Of a stretch of 5,412 bases of DNA, positions 1 through 5,412 are shown piece after piece (position 1 is the first letter of the stretch; every line of letters begins with the position of its first letter). Under the pieces are notes generated by a model that was not told where the DNA came from, searched no databases, and worked only from the letters and a program-made list of their open reading frames with translations. Source of the DNA: Armatimonadota bacterium (lineage in GTDB: Bacteria; Armatimonadota; SYMT01); assembly GCA_020696885.1 (NCBI GenBank), contig JAJFMS010000308.1, positions 1 to 5,412 of the forward strand, in the 5' to 3' direction. The translations under genes were made by a program, and so were the position numbers.

Positions 1-1395
1 GTGGTGGAAGTAGATCTCCCGCTCGGCCGGCTCGTCCCGCTTGAAGGCGGGCACCAGGCTGCGGCCGGGCAGCGGGGGCACCGGCACGCCGTTCCAGGTA
101 TCCGTCGGCTTGGCGCCCGCAACGTCCAGTAGGGTCGGGGCGAAGTCGATCACGTGGCCGGGGGTGCGGCGCAGCTCGCCGCGGGCGGAGATTCCCTTCG
201 GCCAGCGGGCGATGAGCGGCGTGGAGATACCGCCCTCGTGCACCCAGATCTTGTGGCGCCGGAACGGGGTGTTGGAGACGGTGGCCCAGCCGGGTCCAAG
301 GCAGAGGTACGAGCCGCCGGAGCCCGGCGCCGCGTTCGGAGCGTGCTTGTCGCCGCGGTTCAGCATCTCGGAGCTGGCGCCGTTGTCCGAGAGGAACAGC
401 ACCAGCGTGTTCTCCTCGGCGCCCATGGCGCGGACCTGGTCCAGTACCCGGCCGATCTCGCGGTCCATCCGGTCCACCATCGCCGCGTGGATCGCCATCT
501 TGGTGGCCTGGAACCGCTGCTGCGCGGGGGAGAGGTCCTTCCACGGTAGGGCGTACTGGAGCTCGCCCTCGCCGATCTCGCCCAGCAGCTCCTGTTTGTA
601 GCCCCGTGGGAGGAGGGTGCTCTCCGGCGCTGAGAGCGGCGTATCCACGATCTTCTGTTTCTGCTGCCGCTTCCACCGGGCCTCACGCATCACGTCCCAG
701 CCCTTCAGGTACCGGTCCCGGTAGCGGGCGATGTCCTCGGCGGGCGCCTGCAGCGGGAAGTGGGGCACGGTGAAGGCGAGGTACTCGAAGAACGGCTGGT
801 CTCGGTACTCCCGGGCGTGCTCCTTCAGGCAGCGGATCGCGTGGTCCGCGATGGCTGTGGTCGAGTAGTGCGACGTGCCGGGCGGGACCGCAGGAAGCGG
901 AATTTCGTCCTCCGTGTGCTTCTTGGGGTAGAAGTTCCGGTCGTGGTCGTCCAGCTTGTAAGAGCGGTCGAAGCCGCCGTCGGTGATCGGCCGCTCGGCT
1001 CGGCTGAAATGCCACTTGCCGGAGTGGTAGGAGCGATAGCCGAGCGGCTTGAGGTAGTGCGGCAGCACACGCGCCCACTTCGGGAAGGCGCCCCGCTGGG
1101 GGTCCATGTTCACCTGCTGGGCGTAGTAGCCAGTGAGGATGCCGGCGCGGGTGGGCCAGCAGCGGGCCGTGTTGTAGAACTGGGTGAAACGCACCCCGCC
1201 TCGCGCCAGGCGGTCCAGGTTCGGGGTGTCAATGTCGCCGCCGTAGCAGCCGACGTCCGAGAACCCCATGTCGTCCGCCAGGATCAGCAGGACATTCGGG
1301 CGCCGCACCGGATCGGCGGCGCGCCCGGCGGAAACGGTGCCGGCGAGCAGTGCGGCCGCGAGGGCCGGGAGCAGGAGGGGGCGGGGAATTGCCAT
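1..1395 (-). CDS. Exported arylsulfatase-type sulfatase, C-terminus cut by window edge
   Basis: Hydrolyses sulfate esters, probably on polysaccharides or glycoconjugates, outside the cytoplasm. I translated the minus strand from the ATG at 1395-1393; the frame stays open to base 1, giving 465 residues. Residues 1-27 are a signal peptide (Arg5, then a Leu/Ala-rich core, likely cut after VSA23 or RAA27). The alkaline-phosphatase-like sulfatase fold follows: NVLLILADDMG at 34-44 gives the metal-binding Asp41-Asp42, and C79-W-P-T-R83 is the formylglycine signature with Cys79 as the residue to be oxidised. HSGKWH (Lys127, His129), VPH (His212), SDNG (Asp337, Asn338), Lys382 and EGG (387-389) match the usual active-site and metal positions. 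All key residues are present, so it looks functional. Family members usually run somewhat longer, so a C-terminal subdomain probably lies outside the window. Substrate cannot be told from the sequence. It lies 92 nt downstream of the co-directional acetylesterase. No Shine-Dalgarno precedes the ATG, but no other nearby start keeps the signal peptide. Confidence 0.95.
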   Translation of the reverse strand, partial: MAIPRPLLLPALAAALLAGTVSAGRAADPVRRPNVLLILADDMGFSDVGCYGGDIDTPNLDRLARGGVRFTQFYNTARCWPTRAGILTGYYAQQVNMDPQRGAFPKWARVLPHYLKPLGYRSYHSGKWHFSRAERPITDGGFDRSYKLDDHDRNFYPKKHTEDEIPLPAVPPGTSHYSTTAIADHAIRCLKEHAREYRDQPFFEYLAFTVPHFPLQAPAEDIARYRDRYLKGWDVMREARWKRQQKQKIVDTPLSAPESTLLPRGYKQELLGEIGEGELQYALPWKDLSPAQQRFQATKMAIHAAMVDRMDREIGRVLDQVRAMGAEENTLVLFLSDNGASSEMLNRGDKHAPNAAPGSGGSYLCLGPGWATVSNTPFRRHKIWVHEGGISTPLIARWPKGISARGELRRTPGHVIDFAPTLLDVAGAKPTDTWNGVPVPPLPGRSLVPAFKRDEPAEREIYFHH

Positions 1396-1396
1396 C

Positions 1397-1479
1397 GGAG
1401 TGTTGGAGTAATGGAGTGCTGGAGTAATGGGCGGAACCGGTCCACCCTTACTCCATTACTCCACCACTCCATTACTCCT
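1397..1479. repeat. Tandem 8-mer array forming a 26-bp inverted repeat (IR1)
   Basis: The left half (1397-1428) is four consecutive 8-mers of the form GGAGTAAT or GGAGTG(T/C)T. The right half (1448-1479) is four 8-mers of the complementary form TTACTCCA, one changed to CCACTCCA. The two halves pair as a hairpin with arms 1405-1430 and 1453-1478, 26 bp with one mismatch (C1419 against C1464) around a 22-nt loop. Because the arms are themselves repetitive they could also pair in registers shifted by 8 or 16 nt. It fills most of the gap between the acetylesterase stop and the sulfatase start. It has no T-run, so it is not a classical intrinsic terminator; it could still be a REP-like element, an mRNA-stability structure or an attenuating hairpin. 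Confidence 0.95.
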
Positions 1480-1487
1480 TCACCGGG

Positions 1488-2951
1488 TTACTTGCCGGTC
1501 CGGAACGGCGAGGCCGGCAGGCCCGCCTTGTTGGCCAGGTTCGGCTCGGCCTCTTCGTGCCACCCGAACCGCACGGCTACCGGGTTGGACACTTCCGAGC
1601 TGGAGACCACGACGGTGCTGCCCTGGATCTCCGCCTGCGCGGGGACGTACTTGCCGTCCGCGCCGGCGATCAGGAAGTGCGTCAGCGCCTTGCCGTCCCG
1701 GGAGATGAGCCCGCCGTTCGTGTGATCGAAGCGGATGCGGATCCTCTTCCCTTCCACCGTCGCGCTCTTGTAGAGCGGCCCGGAGAACTCCTTGACCGGC
1801 CGGTCGTAGGTCTCGGAGAGCGCCCAGAGCGCCAGCCGGCGGCCTACTTCCTGCTTGTTGCGGGGGTGGATGTCCTTGATGTTGCCGATGTCCGTGGTTA
1901 CGGCCATCCCGGTGTTCGGGATGTCGAGCGCCACGCGCTGGGCGTTCCAGATCTCGGCCAGGCGGGTCTGGTCGCCACCGTAGTGGTACGGCGCGAGCTG
2001 GACGAACAGGAACGGCATGTCCGGCTTGTTCCACACGGTGCGCCAGCCGTCGATCAGCGCCTTCATCTTCTCGTAGTAGAGCATCCCCTCGCCGTTGTTG
2101 GACTCGCCCTGGTACCAGAGCGCGCCGCGGATGGCGTACGGCACCAGCGGGTGGATCATCCCGTTGTAGAGCGCCAGCGGGGTCTGGAAGTTGATGGAGG
2201 CCACCGTCTTCAGCGGGTTCTGCGGGTCTTTGCCGTAGTTCATCAGCGGGAAGGTGTCCAGCTTGCTGGAGATGTCCTTCAGCGCCGGGTTGTTGGTGAA
2301 GCCCACCGGCGGGGTCCACGGCTCGATGCGGGTGCCGCCCCAGTTGGAGCCGATGAGCCCCACCGGTACGTCCAGCTCCTTCATGATCTCGCGGCCGAAG
2401 AAGTAGCCCACGGCGGTGAAGTTCGGCACGTTCTCCGGAGTGGTCAGCTTCCAGCCGTCCGAAGGGACGTTCTTCTCCGGCTTGACGGAAGGCCGGTGCG
2501 GGATTTTGATGTGGCGGATGCGAGGATGGTTCGCGTTGGCGATCTCCTGCTGCGGGTTGTCCGAGGCGGACACCGGCCACTCCATGTTGGACTGCCCGGA
2601 GCAGAGCCACACCTCGCCCACCAGCACGTCTTCCAGCGCCACCGTGTTCTTACCGGCCACGGTGAGCGTCTGCGGCTTGCTATTCGCCTTCATCGGGCGC
2701 AGGCGGACCATCCAGTTGCCGTCCGCGTCCGCAGTGGTAGCCAGCTTCTGGCCGCCGAACCGGACGCTGACCGCCTCGCCGGGATCGGCCCAGCCCCAGA
2801 TCGGGCAGGACTCGCCGCGCTGCAGCACCATGTGGCTGCCGATGACGGACGGTAGGCTCACGTTGGCCCGCGCGGGCGTGGCCGTAACGGCGACGCCGAG
2901 CAGCAGCGCCGCGGCGCCCCAGGCGGGCGCAAGATTAGAAAGTTGCTTCAT
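1488..2951 (-). CDS. Exported sialate O-acetylesterase-like SGNH esterase (SASA family)
   Basis: Predicted to remove O-acetyl groups from sialic acids or from other acetylated glycans such as xylan; the family covers both and the sequence does not decide. The product is 487 aa. Residues 1-29 form a signal peptide (Lys2, a hydrophobic AAALLLGVAV core, cleavage likely after ARA29). Residues 30-105 look like the N-terminal beta domain (HMVLQRGESCPIWGWADPGE). The SGNH-type esterase domain follows: GQSNMEW at 119-125 with nucleophile Ser121, GSNWGGT at 201-207 (oxyanion-hole block), ALWYQGESN at 277-285, and D-I-H at 360-362 supplying the catalytic Asp/His. A short beta-rich C-terminal part ends at Lys487. 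The length is normal for the family and all blocks are intact. I chose the ATG at 2951-2949 because it begins the signal peptide and has GGAG 11 nt upstream; the frame opens further to 3077, but those 42 residues would bury the signal peptide. The downstream sulfatase is co-directional, suggesting one glycan-degrading operon. Confidence 0.93.
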   Translation of the reverse strand: MKQLSNLAPAWGAAALLLGVAVTATPARANVSLPSVIGSHMVLQRGESCPIWGWADPGEAVSVRFGGQKLATTADADGNWMVRLRPMKANSKPQTLTVAGKNTVALEDVLVGEVWLCSGQSNMEWPVSASDNPQQEIANANHPRIRHIKIPHRPSVKPEKNVPSDGWKLTTPENVPNFTAVGYFFGREIMKELDVPVGLIGSNWGGTRIEPWTPPVGFTNNPALKDISSKLDTFPLMNYGKDPQNPLKTVASINFQTPLALYNGMIHPLVPYAIRGALWYQGESNNGEGMLYYEKMKALIDGWRTVWNKPDMPFLFVQLAPYHYGGDQTRLAEIWNAQRVALDIPNTGMAVTTDIGNIKDIHPRNKQEVGRRLALWALSETYDRPVKEFSGPLYKSATVEGKRIRIRFDHTNGGLISRDGKALTHFLIAGADGKYVPAQAEIQGSTVVVSSSEVSNPVAVRFGWHEEAEPNLANKAGLPASPFRTGK

Positions 2952-2962
2952 TTGTTCGTTGT

Positions 2963-2966
2963 CTCC
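2963..2966 (-). promoter_or_regulatory. Shine-Dalgarno of the acetylesterase
   Basis: On the minus strand GGAG is followed by an 11-nt spacer and then the ATG at 2951. The spacing is slightly long but usable. The site supports this start over the upstream ATG at 3077 and agrees with the signal peptide. Confidence 0.55.
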
Positions 2967-3118
2967 GGGAAAGCGGCCGGGACGCTCACAGTGCCGCCGT
3001 AGGAAAAAGACGGTGGAACGTTCGCTTTGGACCGCGCCGGCACCTTTCCAGAGGGTGATTCGGGCGCGATCCACCATCAGGCGAAGGCCCGGGACGACGC
3101 CGAACGGCTCTCCGGCCC

Positions 3119-3192
3119 GTAATGCGTGCTCCGTGATGCGTAAAGAACCCGCTCCCGAGCGTCGGCATTACGCATCACGAAGCACGCATTAC
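3119..3192. repeat. Long imperfect inverted repeat (IR2), 25-bp arms
   Basis: The left arm 3119-3143 and right arm 3168-3192 are reverse complements over 25 bp with one mismatch (C3131 against A3180), around a 24-nt loop at 3144-3167. Within the arms a roughly 7-nt period is visible: TAATGCG, TGCTCCG, TGATGCG, TAA. The sequence differs from the inverted repeat downstream of the acetylesterase, but the total length (74 nt), arm length and central mismatch match it. There is no T-run, so it is not a typical Rho-independent terminator. It lies between two divergent genes where no terminator is needed, which fits a REP-like mobile repeat or a regulatory structure better. Confidence 0.93.
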
Positions 3193-3218
3193 CCCCGGAG
3201 GCTGCCGGGGCGCTGGTG

Positions 3219-3224
3219 TAGAAT
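3219..3224 (+). promoter_or_regulatory. Possible -10 element for the hybrid kinase
   Basis: TAGAAT matches the sigma-70 -10 consensus TATAAT at five of six positions and stands out in GC-rich surroundings. Transcription starting near 3231 would give a leader of about 55 nt to the chosen ATG at 3286. No good -35 hexamer is seen 16-18 nt upstream, so this is tentative. Confidence 0.3.
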
Positions 3225-3262
3225 GGTCCCATGGCGAGCCATCCCGGAACCGCGAGCGCGCC

Positions 3263-3281
3263 GGAGGGGAGAGGTAGGGAG
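3263..3281 (+). promoter_or_regulatory. AG-rich ribosome binding region of the hybrid kinase
   Basis: Two Shine-Dalgarno-like clusters precede the ATG at 3286: GGAGGGGAGAGG at 3263-3274 and AGGGAG at 3276-3281, which leaves 4 nt before the start. The first lies 11 nt upstream, a more usual distance. Together they support the start at 3286 over the in-frame ATG at 3223, which overlaps the possible -10 element. Confidence 0.6.
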
Positions 3282-3285
3282 TCAG

Positions 3286-5298
3286 ATGCCGGACGAGCAT
3301 GGGTTGGAGGAGCTGCCGGGCGCCACGCCCCGGAAGCCCCTTCCGCCGCTGCCATTGGACGAGATTCATCGCGCCACGATCGAGACGATGACCGAGGCCG
3401 TCATCGTGCTGGACGCCGCCGGGGAAGTGATTATCCTGAACCCCGCCTTCGCGGCGATGCACGGTTATGCCTCGCTGGAGGAAGCGTTCGACTCGCTGTG
3501 GCAGTTCGGCTCCCACGTGCAGGCCCACGACATGGAAGGGCAGCCGATCCTCCAAACGAACTGGCCGGCGTCTCGCGCGCTGCGAGGGGAGACCGTCCGG
3601 CAGCTTACCCTCCGCTCCACCAACCGGGTAACCGGGCGCTCCTTCGTGGGGAGCTACAGCGCCGTGCCGGTGCTGACCGGCGACACCCTGGCGTACGTGG
3701 TGGTCACCATCCATGACCTGTCGGACCTGATGCAGGCGCAGGAGGCGCAGCTTCGCCAGGCGCACCTGCTGGACACCGTAGAGCAGGCCGTGACGGTGAC
3801 CGACCTGGACGGGATGATCACCTACTGGAACAGTTTTGCGGAGCGCCTGTACGGCTGGGCGGCCGCGGAGGCCGTGGGCCGCAACATCCTCGACGTTACC
3901 CCGGCGGAGGTCTCCCGCTCCCAGGGGTTGGAGATCATGGAGCGGCTGCGCGATGGCAAGAGCTGGGCCGGCGAGTTCCTGGTCCGGCGGCGCGATGGCA
4001 GCACGTTTCCCGCCTGGGTGACCGACACCCCGATCCGCGACGAACAGGGGGAGCTCACCGGCGTCATCGGGGTGTCCACAGACCTCACCAGCCGCAAACG
4101 CGTGGAAGCCGCGCTGCGGGAGACCGAAGAGCGGCTGCGCGAGCGGGTGGTGGAGCTGGCGGAAGCAGATCGGGAGAAAGACGAGTTCCTGGCGCTGCTC
4201 TCGCACGAGCTGCGTAATCCGCTGGCGGGCATCTCCAACGCGCTCTACCTGCTGCAGCGCGTCGGGTCGCAGGAAGCCCGCCCCCGAGAGCTGCGAGCGC
4301 TGATCGAACGGCAGGTCCGGTACCTCACCCGCCTCCTGGAAGACCTGCTGGACGTGGCCCGGTTGACGCGCGGCCTGATCGAGCTGCGGCGGGAGCCGAC
4401 CGACCTGTGCGTGGTGGTGGAACGGGCGGTGACGTCTACCCTGCCGGCGTTCGAGTCGCGGGGTCACCGGCTGGGCGTGCGGCTGTCCGGCCCGCTCTGG
4501 ATGGACGGCGACCCGGTGCGGCTGGAGCAGGTGCTGGTGAACCTGCTCACCAACGCCGCCAAGTACACGGATGGGGGCGGCGAGATCGAGGTCACAGCCG
4601 GCCTGGAAGCGGACGGGACGGACGAGCTGGTGCTGCGGGTCCGCGATAACGGCGTGGGCATCGACCCGACCCTCTTGCCCCGGGTGTTCGACCTCTTCAC
4701 GCAGGTGGACCGTTCCCACGCCCGAACGCACGGCGGCCTGGGGATCGGCCTGACGCTGGTGCGGCGGATCGTGGAGCTGCATCAGGGTACGGTGACGGCG
4801 GACAGCGGCGGCATCGGCCAGGGGACGGAGTTCACGGTCCGCCTTCCGTCTTGCGAGGCGTCGGCTCCGCGAGGGCCAGACGAGGCCGCCCCGGGCGCCC
4901 CCGCCCGGCCGCTGCGGGTACTCGTGATCGAGGACAACCAGGACGCCGCGGAAACCCTGCGCGACCTGCTGGAGATGGTGGGGCACGAGGTGGAGGTGGC
5001 TTACAGCGGCCCGGCCGGGGTGCGGGCCGCGGGCAAGTTTGCCGCGGACGTAATCGTCTGCGACATCGGGCTTCCCGGGATGGATGGCTACGCGGTGGCG
5101 CAGGAGCTGCGGAAGAGCGGCTTGCTGCGCGAGGCGCGACTGATCGCGGTGACCGGCTTCGGGCAACCCGACGATCGCCGCCGCACCGCCGAGGCCGGCT
5201 TCGACGCGCACCTCACGAAGCCGACTGATCCCGACGAGCTGCTGCGCCGCATCGCCGAGCTGGCGAACGAGGCCCGGGTTACAAGCCAGGGCTTATGA
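3286..5298 (+). CDS. Soluble hybrid histidine kinase: PAS-PAS-HisKA-HATPase-receiver
   Basis: Cytoplasmic sensor kinase that should autophosphorylate on His and pass the phosphate to its own receiver domain. The product is 670 aa. PAS1 spans about 28-145 (EAVIVLDAAGEVIILNPAF at 37-55). PAS2 with its PAC part spans about 160-270 (AVTVTDLDGMITYWN at 168-182). A helical linker is at 271-298. The HisKA domain has phospho-acceptor His307 in SHELRNP. HATPase_c has the N box with Asn419 and Asn423, the G1 box DNGVG at 454-458, the F box at 468-471 and the G2 box GGLGIGL at 483-489. A Pro/Ala-rich linker (522-542) leads to the receiver: acidic pocket Glu549-Asp550, phospho-acceptor Asp593 in CDIGLPGMDGY, Thr623 and Lys645. 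All catalytic residues are present. No transmembrane segment or signal peptide is seen, so it senses something internal; the PAS domains show no flavin-binding Cys motif, and the ligand is unknown. There is no DNA-binding output and no partner regulator in the window. The frame opens upstream to 2416, but that part is antisense to the acetylesterase and not credible. Confidence 0.95.
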   Translation: MPDEHGLEELPGATPRKPLPPLPLDEIHRATIETMTEAVIVLDAAGEVIILNPAFAAMHGYASLEEAFDSLWQFGSHVQAHDMEGQPILQTNWPASRALRGETVRQLTLRSTNRVTGRSFVGSYSAVPVLTGDTLAYVVVTIHDLSDLMQAQEAQLRQAHLLDTVEQAVTVTDLDGMITYWNSFAERLYGWAAAEAVGRNILDVTPAEVSRSQGLEIMERLRDGKSWAGEFLVRRRDGSTFPAWVTDTPIRDEQGELTGVIGVSTDLTSRKRVEAALRETEERLRERVVELAEADREKDEFLALLSHELRNPLAGISNALYLLQRVGSQEARPRELRALIERQVRYLTRLLEDLLDVARLTRGLIELRREPTDLCVVVERAVTSTLPAFESRGHRLGVRLSGPLWMDGDPVRLEQVLVNLLTNAAKYTDGGGEIEVTAGLEADGTDELVLRVRDNGVGIDPTLLPRVFDLFTQVDRSHARTHGGLGIGLTLVRRIVELHQGTVTADSGGIGQGTEFTVRLPSCEASAPRGPDEAAPGAPARPLRVLVIEDNQDAAETLRDLLEMVGHEVEVAYSGPAGVRAAGKFAADVIVCDIGLPGMDGYAVAQELRKSGLLREARLIAVTGFGQPDDRRRTAEAGFDAHLTKPTDPDELLRRIAELANEARVTSQGL

Positions 5299-5412
5299 TG
5301 ACCGCTCCGGCACGATTGAGGCGGAGGCCGTTCCCGTCCTTTGCTCCATCCAGCGCCAGTTTGCCAGGAGTCCGGCTGTCAGGCCGGCCTTTAGTAAGGC
5401 CAGCGCAGGGCG
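5293..5412 (-). CDS. Possible C-terminal end of a convergent gene of unknown function
   Basis: Reading the minus strand from the right edge gives 39 codons and a TAA stop at 5295-5293. The start lies outside the window. The peptide begins RPALALLKAGLTAGLLANW and ends IVPERSS. It has a hydrophobic, possibly helical segment followed by a polar tail, and its third codon positions are mostly G or C like the confirmed genes. The stop overlaps the kinase's last codons by 6 nt in a tail-to-tail arrangement. I do not recognise the family. The opposite-strand frame over the same bases, from the ATG at 5295, has weaker codon bias and is Arg/Pro-rich. A short open frame in GC-rich DNA can arise by chance, so this is tentative. 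Confidence 0.35.
   Translation of the reverse strand, partial: RPALALLKAGLTAGLLANWRWMEQRTGTASASIVPERSS
5386..5401. other. Small GC-rich hairpin beyond the kinase
   Basis: GGCCTT and AAGGCC form a 6-bp stem around the 4-nt loop TAGT, about 90 nt after the kinase stop. No T-run follows on either strand, and it falls inside the possible convergent coding end, so terminator function is doubtful. Nothing better resembling a terminator is seen between 5299 and 5412. Confidence 0.2.

Larger units (their letters stand above)
2952..3285. other. Divergent intergenic region between acetylesterase and hybrid kinase
   Basis: This 334-nt stretch has no credible gene. Frames that run through it are extensions of the flanking genes or shadow frames without domain features. 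It holds the leaders of both divergent genes, the inverted repeat at 3119-3192, a possible kinase -10 element at 3219-3224, and an AG-rich kinase ribosome binding region. I searched the minus strand between 2967 and 3118 for a promoter of the acetylesterase and saw no convincing -35/-10 pair, so that promoter is unassigned. An 8-bp palindrome, GAACGTTC at 3016-3023, is too short to call an operator. Confidence 0.7.

Noticed and set aside
1397..1479. CRISPR array or intrinsic terminator at the repeats after the esterase
   Set aside because: The 8-mers are directly adjacent with no unique spacers, so it is not CRISPR. There is no T-run after the hairpin on either strand.
1557..2855. 432-aa open frame on the plus strand opposite the acetylesterase
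   Set aside because: Composition is dominated by Arg, Val, His and Asp without domain motifs; the minus strand carries a full esterase with signal peptide and catalytic blocks.
3016..3023. GAACGTTC palindrome as a possible LexA-type operator
   Set aside because: It is only 8 bp, lacks the spacer of known SOS boxes, and a palindrome this short is expected by chance.
2952..3077. N-terminal extension of the acetylesterase to the ATG at 3077
   Set aside because: It would place 42 polar residues before a clear signal peptide. The ATG at 2951 has GGAG upstream.
2416..3285. The kinase frame stays open far upstream, allowing a 960-aa product
   Set aside because: The extra 290 residues are antisense to the acetylesterase, have no domain-like features, and cross the inverted repeat. 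The PAS domain and an AG-rich ribosome binding region fit a start at 3286.
3175..5211. 678-aa open frame antisense to the kinase
   Set aside because: It is a shadow frame from high-GC codon bias, rich in Arg, His, Pro and Gln, with no recognisable domain, while the plus strand encodes a complete kinase with all motifs.
5295..5412. Plus-strand frame starting ATGATG at the kinase stop, open to the right edge
   Set aside because: The overlap resembles translational coupling, but the peptide is Arg/Pro-rich, third positions are poor in G/C compared with the real genes, and no ribosome binding site is evident. The minus-strand reading fits better.

Overview
The window is high-GC bacterial DNA (roughly two thirds G+C by eye). 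It carries an exported sulfatase and an exported SASA-family acetylesterase on the minus strand, and a divergent two-PAS hybrid histidine kinase on the plus strand. Exported Cys-type sulfatases, sialate O-acetylesterase-like proteins and PAS-rich soluble hybrid kinases are typical of polysaccharide-degrading, large-genome bacteria of the Planctomycetota, Verrucomicrobiota or Armatimonadota type. That placement is inferred from gene content and protein style; no rRNA or other marker gene is present.

Layout: (1) 1-1395, minus: sulfatase, 465 residues visible, C-terminus cut by the window's left edge. (2) 1396-1487: 92-nt gap filled by a tandem 8-mer array that folds back on itself (inverted repeat 1405-1478). 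(3) 1488-2951, minus: 487-aa SASA/SGNH acetylesterase with signal peptide. (4) 2952-3285: 334-nt divergent intergenic region with the ribosome binding sites of both flanking genes, a second long inverted repeat (3119-3192) and a possible -10 element for the kinase. (5) 3286-5298, plus: 670-aa PAS-PAS-HisKA-HATPase-receiver hybrid kinase. (6) 5299-5412: probably the C-terminal end of a convergent minus-strand gene of unknown identity; no good terminator is seen.

How the genes may work together: the esterase and sulfatase lie in the same direction, both have signal peptides, and would remove O-acetyl and sulfate esters from the same kind of decorated extracellular glycan. This resembles a small polysaccharide-utilisation locus. 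The kinase is soluble, has no DNA-binding output, and is divergent; its link to the glycan genes is only positional.

The most unusual feature is the pair of imperfect inverted repeats, one on each side of the esterase gene. They differ in sequence (8-mer versus about 7-mer internal period) but share a design: each spans exactly 74 nt, has arms of 25-26 nt, a loop of 22-24 nt and one mismatch near the middle of the arm. The first ends 9 nt before the sulfatase start codon, which lacks a visible Shine-Dalgarno sequence. I found no CRISPR array, tRNA, rRNA, transposase or defence genes.
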